The translations under genes and the position numbers were made by a program. The notes under the pieces were generated by a model. That model was not told where the DNA came from, made no database searches, and was given only the letters and a program-made list of their open reading frames with translations. A stretch of DNA of 64,000 bases from Amphimedon queenslandica (Eukaryota; Porifera; Demospongiae; Haplosclerida; Niphatidae), in NCBI RefSeq assembly GCF_000090795.2, contig NW_003546269.1, positions 433,075-497,074 of the forward strand, read 5' to 3'. Below are positions 41,755-53,202 of this stretch, piece by piece (positions within the stretch are counted from its first letter, which is position 1; the number at the start of each line of letters is the position of its first letter).

Positions 41755-44700
41755 ATGCCAACAATTGATGTACCAAGAGACTTGCTCTTCAAAGCACTGG
41801 GAAAGACCTACAGTAAGTTAAGGAGCCCTAGATCACGTGACTTTCTCTTTTTATTAGGTGATGAAGAATTTGAAGAACTTTGTTTTGATTTTGGTATTGA
41901 ATTAGACGACATAGTGAGAAAAAGAGAGACTGTGTGCATATTAATGAAACCCTTTACCATTAGACGTCAGAGAAGCAGATACTCTCGAGGGAACAAGGGG
42001 CAGAGAAAGCTAAAAACGCATCTGACAGCATTATTTATAAAATAGAAGTCCCCGCTAATCGGTAATACAAGTAAAGAGACTCAATTTTGTTACCATGTAA
42101 TACATTAGGTATGACTTGCTCTGCATGGAAGGTCTTACAAGAGGTCTACTGGTTTTCCTAGACAAGTATTATAAGTTACGATGTTATTTTTAATTTATTT
42201 TAATATTAAGGCTGGAGGTACCTCGATATGTACGGGTCTCACCCCCACCTGATGTGAAGCCGCAAAAGTTTATAGTTTTACCCGAAGTAAGATTGTACTG
42301 CCCATGTCTAATGGAAACTGTATTTAATGTGTTAGACCAGTCAAGTGAGGCCCATTGGTATGGGAGCTGTACTTAGGAATATTGAGTTCACTCAAGTGAG
42401 GGGATGATGGAGGATAACTATTGTGTTGTTTTTATTCTTAGGCAAGCTACAATAGCTTTATTGAGCTTCAGGACAAACTTCACCAAAACTTAGGAAGGTG
42501 ATTATAATATCCTTCTCATCTGTTTTTTAAATGCTAATAACTTGAAAAATATTTGTCAGAAACGGCTCAAACTTGCTACACAGCATAAGGACATCAATAT
42601 GTATCAGAAAATGTAATAAAAATTTGGGGTGATTTCGGAGCCATTTTTTGAAAAAACCATGGGCTATAGCCTTGGGTATTTTTCAGAATTTTGACATTTT
42701 CTTAAAATGGTTGTAACTTGAAAAATTGAAGTCAGAATCAGCTCAAACTTGCTACACAGCATAAGGACATCAATATGTATAAGAAAATGTAATAAAAATT
42801 TGGGGTGATTTCGGAGCCATTTTTTGGAAAAAACCATGGGCTATAGCCTTGGGTATTTTTCAGAATTTCAACGTTTTCTTAAAATGGTTGTAACTTGAAA
42901 AATTGAAGTCGGAATCAGCTCAAACTTGCTACACAGCATAAGGACATCAATATGTATAAGAAAATGTAATAAAAATTTGAGGTGATTTCGGAGCCATTTT
43001 TTGGAAAAAACCATGGGCTATAGCCTTGGGTATTTTTCAGAATTTTGATGTTTTCTTAAAATGGCCGTAACTTGAAAAATTGAAGTCGGAATCACCTCAA
43101 ACTTGCTACACAGCATAAGGACATCAATATGTATCAAAAAATGTAATAAAAATTTGGGGTGATTTCGGAGCCATTTTTTGAAAAAAACCATGGGCTATAG
43201 CCTTGGGTATTTTCAAAAACTGGCCCGTTTTTCAAAGTGCTCAGCACTCAAAAATTATTTGTCGGAATCAGCTCAAACTTGCTACACAGCAATGTGCATC
43301 AGAAAATGTAGTTCTTAATTTCTTATGTCCTGAGTCTGATAATGACAACTTCTTTTTATTATTTATTAGGAAGAGAACAATCGTTTCCATGGGAACGCAT
43401 GATCTAGACACAATAGAAGGTCCGTTCACATACGAGGCACTTCCTCCTGAAAAGATAAAATTTGTCCCATTGAACCAAGTACTGCACTATGATTATACAA
43501 TTGCAATTTCTCACTTTACTTTATTTATTATTAATTTTAGAGCCAAGAGATGACTGCTGTTGAAATGATGGAATTTTATGTAAGCTTAGGATTACCTTTT
43601 TTTAACTTATCTCTCTTCTCCCTCTCTCTCTTTTGAAGCGGGATAGTCATTTAAAGTCATATCTCCCAATTATTAAAGACAAGCCAGTCTACCCTATTAT
43701 ATATGATAAGAATAAAGTAGTTCTCTCAATGCCCCCAATCATTAACAGTAAGTTCTCACCTGCTCCAATCTTAGATTTGACACGAGGACATACAATGTTT
43801 AATTTGCAAATTTTTAAGGCCCTAAATTAATTTTCTATCTTTTTTTTATAAAGGTAATCACACAAAAATTACTCTCAACACTCGAAACGTGTTCATTGAC
43901 ATTACTGGCACTGACCTCAACAAGTGTAAGATTGTGTTGGACACTCTCGTCACAATGTTCAGTGAATACTGTGAGAAACCTTTCACGTGAGTCTTTTGTG
44001 GGTGTGGTCATTTGGTTACTATGACGATAGGGTGGAAGGTGTCGAGGTTGAGTTTCCTGATGGAAATGTTCAAATGTTTCCGGTAACCTTTCAACTCTCT
44101 ATTTTTATTGCTTTAAAAAATTTTAGGAGTTAAAATATCGTAATGAAGTGATCCCAGTTGATTATATTAATAAGAGTGTGGGCGTGAAGGAAACTGCCCA
44201 CTCCATTGCTTCACTCCTGACTCGAATGTGTCTGAAGAGTGAAGTTATGGAGGATGGGGCTAACGTGAAAGTAGAGGTACCTCCCACAAGATCAGGTAAA
44301 GAGCATCTTCACTCTTTGTTATATTTTTTTCTTTCTCAGATATTCTTCATCCTTGTGATGTTGCTGAAGATCTTGCTATAGCATACGGTTTCAATAATGT
44401 AGAAATGACCTTCCCCACCACTAACACTGTTGCCAAGCAGGTGAATATAGTTCTTTATTTATATTTTAATCCCCAGTTCTTCTTTCTTTCCTTTAGCTTC
44501 CAGTTAACAAGTTGACTGATCAGTTGCGACTGGAGGTAGCTTTCACAGGATTCACCGAAGCTCTCACTTTTGCTCTTTGCTCTCGCGATGACGTAGCCAC
44601 AAACCTAAGGAAAGACCTTAAGGACATACCAGCTGTTCACATCTGCAACCCAAAGGCCAGCGAATTCCAAGTAAGAGGGAGTGTGGAGTCTTGATATTAC

Positions 44701-45387
44701 CTCGTACTGCAGGTGGCAAGGACTAGCCTATTGCCTGGTATACTAAAGACTATATCGGCTAACAAGAGAATGCCTCTACCTCTTAAGATATTTGAGATCT
44801 CGGACGTTGTTTTGAAGGACAGCACTAAAGGTTTGCTAGCCCAATCAGTGAGTAGCCATGCTTTGGTTTTTTTTTTGTAGACGTGGGGGCACGGAATGAG
44901 AGGAGACTCTGTGCCGTGTATTATGGAAAGAGACCTGGTTTTGAGGTATGGGAATCTGAGTATGGGAGCATGGGTTTGAATCTATAGAGAATGGGAATGA
45001 GTTAGGGAGAGACCTGGCTTTGAGGTATGGGAACCTGAGCATGGGAGTATGGGTTTGAATCTATAGAGAATGGGAATGAGTTAGGGTATTTTTTCTCCTA
45101 AAGGTGATACATGGTTTGCTCGATAGAGTCATGCAAATGCTTAACGTGTCTTTCTCTGAAGAAAATGGCTACTGCACTAAACCTACTTCAGGTACGGTAT
45201 TCAATCTTCATCTCACATCACACTTCACTCAATAGATTCTACGTTCTTTCCTGGTTGGTGTGCGGAGGTTTTTGCCTTCGGCCAGAGGATTGGTCATTTG
45301 GGCGTGGTCCATCCAGAAGTGACGACTTCTTTTGATCTAAACATGCCTGCTTCTGCTCTGGAAATTAATATCGAAACATTTTTATAA
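41755..45387 (+). CDS. FARSB: Phenylalanyl-tRNA synthetase beta subunit
   Basis: The beta subunit of the cytosolic alpha2-beta2 PheRS supplies the B1-B8 domains, including the B3/B4 editing module. Starting at ATG 41755 ([19 protein letters not shown]), exons can be read in order. They include [38 protein letters not shown] with [65 protein letters not shown] and [20 protein letters not shown]. Later ones are [60 protein letters not shown] and [13 protein letters not shown]. The final [20 protein letters not shown] is followed by LEINIETFL and the stop at 45387. Order and spacing match animal FARSB. About 14 exons with short introns are visible. One intron (42,500-43,370) is swollen by a tandem repeat. 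Confidence 0.93.
42515..43310 (+). repeat. Tandem array (~4.3 copies) of an ~181-bp unit in a FARSB intron
   Basis: Units of about 181 bp share CAAACTTGCTACACAGCATA at about 42569, 42750, 42931 and 43110, each followed by a conserved block with GGTGATTTCGGAGCCATTTT. Each unit carries an imperfect palindrome CCATGGGCTATAGCCTTGGG in the place where the other family has CCCTGTACTATAGTACAGGG. The shared GAATCAGCTCAAACTTGCTA and unit length show that the two arrays are related subfamilies. Confidence 0.9.
44933..45090 (+). repeat. ~72-bp direct duplication inside a FARSB intron
   Basis: The segment beginning GAGACCTGGTTTTGAGGTAT is followed by a copy beginning GAGACCTGGCTTTGAGGTAT with few changes. 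The FARSB exon-end sequence (AAGAGACCTGGTTTTGAG) is itself part of the unit, so the duplication copied an exon end with its splice donor. Two candidate donors now exist. Confidence 0.75.
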
Positions 45388-45533
45388 TTCCAAAAAAATG
45401 TGCAATCTATTAATAATAATTAATGAAAAATTGTAATTAGTTTCTTTTCAGCTTTTCTTAAACTATGTACATAACGTGCAGTGTTAAAGTCAAGTTTTGC
45501 AGTTGTGGTTTTTTTGTGGCAGCTTAGTACATC

Positions 45534-47686
45534 ATCCATCCATCAGCTCGCTGGTCTCCAGTTATTTTAAGTTCCTCCATCTAAACAAGATAAGTTTTAA
45601 TTTTATTTTAACAATGATTACCTTTGCTTTTTTATCCTTTTTCCCAGTCATTGGTGCATTGGTTGTTTCTTCTTGCACAGTAGGCGTGGCCTCTTCTTCA
45701 GGCTCCTCCTCTTCCTCTTCATCAAATTGAGCTGGTGGGTCATCAGTTAGCTCTACAGATGGGGAGGTCTTGATACCAGAGATGAAACCTTTGTATGGCT
45801 TCTGCTTGACTGCCGTTGGTTGGTAACTTGAAAGAGGAGTGTCTGTATAGCTCCTCGTCAAGTCCCCAATCTGTTTTTGCGGTGGCTTGATTGAAACTTG
45901 TTTTCGTGGTTTTGCAACTTGTCCAGCTGCTATTGCTCCTCCAACAGGCGGGAACTGTTGCTGAAATGCGTAGGCCATGTCGAGGTCGTTTGCTGTAAAT
46001 TTTGATTTTTTGCTTGACCTTATGTCCCTCGCTATCCTCTGCCTCTCTCGTGATATGAAGGCCAGTAGAGCAAGGAACTCAATGTGGTGGACCTTCTCGC
46101 GATCATTGAGACCCATTGTCTGAATCTAAATATGTGAATAGTACAGATTTAGCATCTAATTGCATGACAATGCATGTAATTGATACTCTCACAACAGTCT
46201 CATGCAGTGCATTCATGGTATAATGTTCATTTTGTATGCTCTTTCTCAGCTATGCAGTTTCCTTACCATTGAGGAGAGTGATTTGCTAGTCAACAGAGCA
46301 CGTATCTCTTGCTCAGGCAGTGAATAAGTGAAGCATGCCTTTAGGACTGGTAGCAGTACTGCTTTATCCATCCACCCATCCCCTTCCACATCAAATTTGT
46401 GGAACTCTACCATGGCATCACGGACTTCATTTGGCTCCAGTCCTATTAGTGGATCAGTTTCTATCTGTACAGGTTATATAGTCTAGTTTACCTCTTAAGT
46501 TAACATTTGGCATGATTTTCCTTGCTTTAGCAAATTTCGTTTCACGCTTGTTCACTGAAAAGGAATTTTTAAAATAATAAAGCTATACATTTATTTATTT
46601 ATATCTCACGTGGCACTTGGACTTGGCATTCTTGAATTGATGGGACCTATATTGGAGCAAGTGCATAATAAAGATATAAATATGATGAATTCTTCAATTT
46701 TACCAGGAAGTGTTCAAGGGCACTCTTAAGCATAAAATTCCTCTTGCAGCAGCCGTCACAGAAACTCATCTCCCAGAATTCAACACACTTGATGCTCTTT
46801 ACTTTTCTAGTACAAATGTCGCACCTAAAAGAAATAAAATATTTTATAAATGTTATGATGGTGCATCACGGCATCACTTATTACCTTTTTTTAACTTTAA
46901 GTCCAAAGCTTATCCCTACACTTTTCTTTGCTTCTCTGTGTATTTGAAGAAGTGCCTCTGGTGTGAGGTACTCACTCATTGAATCCGGCCTGGAGGATGA
47001 GTGTGGTATCCCAGGCACAACTTGATTGGTCTGTTTTGCTGTTAGCAGTTGCTCAAACGAAGCACCAGATGGACGACCAAAGAGCTCACCAGCATAGTTC
47101 CCAGTAGTACCCATTGATTCATCGTACAAGAATGAAGGTGGACGACTGCTTTGCTTGAAGGCGGTGGAAATAGTTTGAGGGGATTGAATGACAGTTGGTG
47201 AATGAGGAACACTATAATAGAAATGGAAAATAATTTTTTCTCAATTATTAATTCTGACCTGTAAGGTGGTGAAGTAATAGTTGGTTTGGTCTCGGCTCCC
47301 CTCACTGTACTAGCCCCGCTAGCTAAACCAGAGTCAAGCAGTTGCTCTCCTCCCATTGGTAGCTGAACGCTCTCAACCTCTCCCGAGGACTTGACGAAAA
47401 ATGCAACCTGCCTGCAGACCTCTTTAGTGTTTGCAAATATCCTTGCAGTGTGGAGGCCGGCCTGACGAGCATTGAATCTTATCAGTAGTTCTCCATCGAC
47501 AACATCTGCAGTTCCTCTTATTTGGTACGAGGCTCCACCTTGCGATTCATCCAAAGGACTCCCTGTGTGCGGATCAATGGGTTTGTACTCGATCATGCTC
47601 TCCAGCATACTGTTCTCCAGCTGATGGAGGAGGTTTACCGGCTTCTTTGGAACCTTTAGGTAAAGACTGACTCTTTTCTGAGACAT
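45534..47686 (-). CDS. Unrecognised multidomain protein: beta-sandwich-like N-terminus, zinc-knuckle, EF-hand-like region
   Basis: I do not recognise this protein. From ATG 47686 the N-terminal exon encodes about 140 residues with a beta-sandwich look (GELLIRFNARQAGLHTARIF), reminiscent of filamin or immunoglobulin-type repeats. Exon 2 is a low-complexity linker ending FGLKVKKR. Exon 3 has paired cysteines (CDICTRKVKSIKCVEFWEMS then FCDGCC), like a B-box or treble-clef zinc site. A later exon has HKFDVEGDGWMDKAVLLPVL, an EF-hand-like loop (D-x-E-G-D-G-W-x-x-x). It is followed by a helical region (REKVHHIEFLALLAFISRER) and an acidic tail, ending DGWMMY at 45534. The frame is consistent over about eight exons. 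A cytoskeletal or ciliary role would be a guess. Confidence 0.7.
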
Positions 47687-47828
47687 GTTGACGAAGGGTA
47701 AAGGTAGCGTGAAGTGTTTTTGCAAATAAACAAAGGCGTGGCTGCTCACCTTGCATGGGGTCAATGAATAAATAATGAATTAATAATTTTAATTAACTAG
47801 CCACTCCCTCGAACTTGGAGCCGCAAGC

Positions 47829-48814
47829 ATGTTCTTTAGAATTTCTTCTCGTTTCACCTCAACAAACTCTTTCTCTAGGTTCTTTAGTCGAAGCAGCAGC
47901 AGCAGCAATGGAAAAATTTACGAGTTAAGAACATACGACATCATACCAGAAAAACTCCCAACTTTTCTTCAGCTAACAAACTCTCTTTTCCACTTGAGGA
48001 CTGCTCATTCTCGTATGGTTGGGTACTGGACCTCCGAACTGGGAGCTCTGAGCCAAACTGTACACTTGTGGGAGTATGGTAAATATCGATTAGATTTACT
48101 AATCTTTGTTAATGATATCGATCAGATAGTTACACTCACCGAACAAGTGTTAGGAAAGCCCTCTCACAGGACAAAGAGTGGCTTGAAGCTTACGTTAGTA
48201 AATCCTTTCACTGTATTAAGAACCAAAGCAACGTCACTCTCTCTTTGCTACCATGGACACCACTCAACGAGGAAAATACTGATAAACCAAGAGGTACTAT
48301 AATGCATAATTTTACATTTATGTTAATTGTATTTTTATTTTTTTATTAAATGATTTTCTTAGCATTTCAGTTAATTCAATGCTCGCTCTTGCCTGGACGC
48401 TTTAAACAATGGGAGCATCAAATAAGACAAGGCTGGGCATCAAGACTACGTCATTCTCAACCAATTGGATTCTGGAAAACAGAATTTGGTCCAGCTAATA
48501 ATGGTACTGCTTAAAAGTCACATGATAGTCACATGCAGGATTGTGTATTGTTTTAGTGTATGAGCTTTGGGCTTATGAGAGTTTTGATGAAGCAATTGCA
48601 GTCAATGAGAAAGCTTGTTTAGATGAAGAGTGGAGAGAGGCAGGTAATGAGGTATCTTTTGATTGAATATAGCATTTATTAGTACTTAATAACATAACAT
48701 TGCTCATATGTTATTTCTCTCTCTCTCTCTTTCACAGTTTGTCAGGCTACTCTTTATACTAAGGAAAGTTATGTTAAAGGCTTGCTGCCAATAGACATAT
48801 CACCACTGAAATAA
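47829..48814 (+). CDS. NIPSNAP-family mitochondrial protein, copy 1
   Basis: NIPSNAP proteins are mitochondrial matrix or outer-membrane-exposed proteins with two ferredoxin-like domains. Exon 1 (47829 to about 48079) encodes an N-terminal Ser/Arg/Phe-rich presequence (residues 1-27) typical of mitochondrial import. It continues with KIYELRTYDIIPEKLPTFLQ and GYWTSELGALSQTVHLWEYG, the family signature. The following exons give SLLPWTPLNEENTDKPRG, GWASRLRHSQPIGFWKTEFG, VYELWAYESFDEAIAV and KGLLPIDISPLK. Length and exon layout equal those of the second copy at 50780-51720. The NIPSNAP3-type group is the closest guess. Confidence 0.85.
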
Positions 48815-50779
48815 TAATTGAAAGTTAATTTTAATGATCATAGAGTGCAACAGTGATACTATTTGTTGTTTAAAATTACATTACCAGTATGTATGATCAT
48901 ATCATGGGGTCAATGAATAATAATTATTACCTTAGGGTGGGTATTAATTTTGACCATAGCATCCGGGCTTAAGATCTCTTTGTTTTGGCATGTCATAACT
49001 TTTGAAACATACACATAAGCACTAATAGATGCCTTATTCCACTAAAGACCCTTAAGAAGTAGCCATAAAGGCTCCTGCTAGCTTGCTTTGTTGGCCAATG
49101 TAGTTGCTAGAGTCCCACAAAGTATCTCCATTACAGTCACCAGTTCCCAGCAAACTAGGTTGGTTTCAATGCATAATGTGCTCACGTGATCCTGTTCTGT
49201 GTATAATATCTATGCTTGTACTGGCTCAAGATGCTAACATCAGGCTGGTACTAACTCATTCACCTTTTAAGGGAAATCATTATCTATAGCAGCTCATGCA
49301 CTTTGGGCCGAAGAGGATGAATCATGAAACACACATAAAACACAAAGTTACAGACATGTAACATGAATTACGTTTTTTGAAACAAGACATGTAATGTGAC
49401 ATTTTATATGAAAGATTTGTCCTAATTTTCAGAAAAACATAAAATCATATATGTACCATATTAAATGGAAGTTTGTCATGGAAAAAGGAGGGTAGTATTA
49501 ATAAATCAGTGCTTTTTATACTAATCCTTCCAACAAGAAACAATTCATTTTATACCTTGCTGGTTATCTCCTTTCTTTTTCCAAGGTAGTCGTATAGCAG
49601 AAGCCTCTCTACCGGTATTTGTCATGGAAAAAGGAGGGTAGTATTAATAAATCAGTACTTTTTATACTAATCCTTCCAACAAGAAACAATTCATTTTGTA
49701 CCTTGCTGATTATCTCCTTTCTTTTTCCAAGGTAGTCGTATAGCAGGAAACCTCTCCACTGGTATTAGTGTGAGTATTTGACCCCAGACAAGCTCGAATG
49801 CACCAAAGAAGATACACTACATCCACAGCCTCAAATGAAAGTGATATAGCTTTGAATATTCAATCATTCAGGCCTGGGACAATAATGAATAAGACCTGTA
49901 TGATAAAGCATAATTATCATTTAGGCCTCGTTTACACAACTAAGTTTAAAAGTAAAACAGACATATTTTTGGTCAGATAATGGTCTTGTATGACTGAGGC
50001 CTCATTTACACGACTACACTGGCCTAAAAATCTGCATCATTTTTGCTATAACTGCTTTCAGCTAATCCAGCAGCTGCGTTTTCATTAGAATTTATCATTA
50101 ATTTTGTTTATAGAAGTATCAGTTTTTCTTTTGTTTGGATTTCATTGATATGTGTTTTCTCGTGTTTTATGTAAACGAGACACATATCCATTTTACTTTA
50201 AAATGCAGTTGTAGTCTGTAAACCAGGCCTCAAAATTGCAGTATAATACTGTACATGCATAAATCAGGATTGGCATTAAGTTTATAAACAATTCCATTAT
50301 TGTACATTGTACTGAGCCACATGCATATCCACAACTACAGTAAAAAACTTAATGACACAACATAAACATGTGCAGTATAATATATACATGCATGCACATG
50401 CACATTTCAGTGTTTCTATATGTAATTATATATGTATAGATATGATACCTGACAAATAACTTGACCCAACATGATGTCCAGGGATATCCAGTCGGTGTGC
50501 ATGTATGTTAGCTAAAACGTTTTTTCTCCGTGGATCCCACGAGCTGATGAATGAACCACATGCGACGAGATATAAGAGGCTTTTTGAGACCGTATGGTTT
50601 TATCCAATTCTCCTTAGCATGTTAGCAATTCATCGGAAGACGGAAGGTGGTTCGGTGGCAAGCAAAAGCATAAAGCAGGGCCAGCTGGTAATTTTAATAA
50701 TTATTAAAATAATTAACTAGCCACTCCTTCGAACTTGGAAGCAGCAACTATCTGCCCCCTGCCTGAAGCTGGCACAAAT
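48815..50779. other. Intergenic region between the NIPSNAP paralogs
   Basis: No gene is supported in about 1.9 kb. It contains the 148-bp direct duplication at 49476-49765 and AT-rich sequence. The block 50694-50750 (AATTAACTAGCCACTCC, then TTCGAACTTGGA) matches the immediate 5' flank of the first NIPSNAP copy (47790-47822), so the promoter was duplicated with the gene. Confidence 0.6.
49476..49765 (+). repeat. Two-copy direct repeat of ~146 bp
   Basis: The segment starting TTTGTCATGGAAAAAGGAGG at 49473 recurs from 49617 with very few changes, including AATCCTTCCAACAAGAAACA and CCAAGGTAGTCGTATAGCAG. The copies are directly adjacent. Confidence 0.9.
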
Positions 50780-51720
50780 ATGCTTTCGAGAATATCTCCT
50801 CGAGCTTCTCAGTCCTCAACTAGTTCCTTGCTTAGTTTTTTTAGTCGCAACAGCAGCAGTAGCAATACAAAAATCTATGAGCTGAGGACATATGACATCA
50901 TACCAGAAAAACTCCCCTTTTTCATCCAGCTCTCAAACTCTCATTTCCACTTGAGGACTGCTCATTCTCGCATGATTGGATACTGGACCTCCGAACTAGG
51001 AGCTCTGAGCCAAACTATACACTTGTGGGAGTATGGTAATGTTATAGAACCAATGTTAGTGCTGATTTTAAAATAAAATAACTGTCTACTAGATAGTTTA
51101 ACACAAAGAGCAAGCATAAGGAAGACTTTATATCAAGACAAAGATTGGCTAGAGTATTTTGTTAAGCCAGCTTTACCTTGCATTAAGAAACAGAGCAACA
51201 TTGCTCTCTCTTTGCTACCGTGGACACCACTCAATGAGGAAAATACTGATAAACCAAGAGGTAGATAAATCTGTATTAAATTTTTAATGAAAATAATTGT
51301 GTTTCTTAGCATTTCAGTTGATTCAGCGTTCGTTCATGCCTGGACATTTCAAGCAATGGGAAAGTTTAATGAAACAAGGCTGGGCATCAAGACCACATCA
51401 CTCTCAACCAATCGGATTCTGGAAAACAGAATTTGGCCCAGCTGATAATGGTATTGCGTTATTGCATGTAAAAGTCACATGATAGTCACATGCTGCATTG
51501 TGTATTTTTTGCAGTGTATGAGCTTTGGGCTTATGAGAGTTTTGATCAAGCAATTGCAGTCAAGGAGAATAAAGAATGGAGAGACACAGGTAGTGAAGTG
51601 TCCATTGATTGCATTTATCTCTCTCTCTCTCTCTCTTTCACAGTTGGTCAGGCTGTTCTTTATACTAAGGAAAGTTATGTTAAAGGTTTGCTACCAATAG
51701 AGATATCACCACTGAAATAA
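50780..51720 (+). CDS. NIPSNAP-family mitochondrial protein, copy 2
   Basis: The paralog starts at ATG 50780 (MLSRISPRASQSSTS), aligned with the first copy. An upstream TTG-led extension was rejected because it is not conserved. Exon 1 has a Ser/Phe/Arg-rich presequence and KIYELRTYDIIPEKLPFFIQ. Later exons read DSLTQRASIRKTLYQDKDWL, SNIALSLLPWTPLNEENTDK, LIQRSFMPGHFKQWESLMKQ, GFWKTEFGPADN, VYELWAYESFDQAIAV and KGLLPIEISPLK. All exons are intact. The penultimate exon is shorter than in copy 1 (KENKEWRDT versus NEKACLDEEWREA). Intron positions are identical, so the two arose by a tandem DNA duplication. Confidence 0.85.
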
Positions 51721-51838
51721 TAAACTAAAACAATAACTATCTTTGATAATAATGTCAGTATCTTAAACATTAAAATTAGTGTTTTTTAATGATAATAGCA
51801 TCATATATATACATGCAGTTCAAGACTCTTTCTCTTTT

Positions 51839-52923
51839 CTAATCAAAAGTGACTTTTGCTGCTTTTTTGTCTCTCTTCTTTCTCTGACCATTATCCACAC
51901 TGTATGGTTGCATTCTTGGATACATGGGTGGAGATGAATGGGTGTGGTCTACAAACATCCCCCGATCCTGTCTATGAGTTGGTTCAGAGGGGAGTCCCAT
52001 TGAGTGGGCGTAATGATCACGCCTACTGGGGCCTACCCCAAGACTCCTTGGATAGGACCTTGCCTTTTCATCCCATTCCCTACTGAAAGATGGTTCATCC
52101 TCTGAAAATAAAAAAAATAATTATAAAATTATCATTGTTCTTCATTTTCAAAATCTTCCTCTTACCTTCTGTTAAATTAATGTACTCTCTGTTCTCTTCT
52201 CTCTCGTTGGTTCTGAGATTCACTTCTCGCTGTACGGTACGGGATTTATCACCTATTGAGGATCATATAAAAATAAGATGATGACCAAGGGATCCTAACA
52301 TACCTATCTGATGACTCACAGACGTCTTTTGAACTCCGGTAGTACTATCCCTCTCCATCTTACGGGATTCCTTTATCTGCAAATTAATAAGTTAGTAATC
52401 AATTAGGTACACGTTTATCTATCTTAGTTATTTTATCATTCTTTGGTCAATGGGTGTGCATGGCTTACCCCGCCAGGTGCACAACGAGTTGACGATGATG
52501 CTTGATAGATCTGAGGCTGTCCGTCCCTTCCGTTCGTTGAAGAGAAATGCATAACTGTACTCTGAGAGTAGCTGTGTCCACCTCTTCCTTCCTGTGCAGC
52601 AGCAAACATATTATCCTAAAAAGGAGAGAGAATGAGTTGTTGTGATGGAAGGGCATATTCGTTTTTCATTCTACTTACAAAATTGGCCATCATTGACTGC
52701 ATACGTGCAAATGGGTCCATCATCATCATTCCAAACATAGGGTCTCTCTGTTCTCGTCTCATAACTGCATGATCGCCATGATGACGGTGGATGTCAAAAG
52801 GAGAGCCACTCATTGGTCCAAAGTGTTGTCTTCTGGAGGTATTAATAGAAAATATTTAAGCATAGAGGACACTGTAGCTTTATAAGTCTTTTACCTGAAA
52901 AATGGATCATCTCTGAAGGCCAT
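51839..52923 (-). CDS. MLF1: Myeloid leukemia factor (MLF1/2-like)
   Basis: MLF proteins are small, largely disordered regulators of transcription and cell-cycle exit, found in nucleus and cytoplasm. The gene starts at 52923 (MAFRDDPFF) and ends at 51839 (AAKVTFD). Family blocks in order are the Met-rich MFGMMMMDPFARMQSMMANF and the core GGHSYSQSTVMHFSSTNGRD followed by PQIYQASSSTRCAPGGIKES. Then come SVSHQIGDKSRTVQREVNLR and TNEREENREYINLTEDE. The core matches the MLF signature [FY]xxSxxxR.APGG[IV]K[ED][ST][RK]. Five exons with short introns are visible. The gene is divergent from the D123-family gene, 280 bp between starts. Confidence 0.9.
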
Positions 52924-53035
52924 GTAGCTTGTAGAATCACCGAGAATAGAGATGAAAGTGCGGAATTCGCCTAGGAATTTGCTGAGTGTTTAAGTGTTTA
53001 CAATAGGCGGGGCTAGTCTACATTTTAATAATCTA

Positions 53036-53110
53036 CCTGAGCATGCGCAATAGATTGACCATGGCGGCGAAGTGCATGACTATTGCGCATGCGTAGCCGA
53101 ATCTTCCGCG
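53036..53110. promoter_or_regulatory. Bidirectional promoter with paired NRF1-like palindromes
   Basis: GCATGCGCAATA (53041-53052) and TATTGCGCATGC (53081-53092) are perfect 12-bp inverted repeats. Each contains the NRF1-type core TGCGCATGC or its shortened half. Between them lies ACCATGGCGGCG, similar to YY1 initiator motifs. A further GC-rich TTCCGCGCGC follows at 53103. The block is the most GC/CpG-rich of the surroundings. It lies between the divergent starts of MLF (52923) and the D123-family gene (53203), so it probably drives both. Confidence 0.65.
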
Positions 53111-53202
53111 CGCAAGTGGCTATAAAATTATTCCATTTCTTCTTTTTCGTTTTCTAGACTTTTCTTGTTTCTGTTTCTTCAAGAGGCGCTCACTCTCAGT
53201 AA

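Noticed and set aside
49104-49289. Short frames between the NIPSNAP paralogs
   Set aside because: They are under about 65 codons, have no similarity to known proteins, and lie in AT-rich repeat-bearing spacer.
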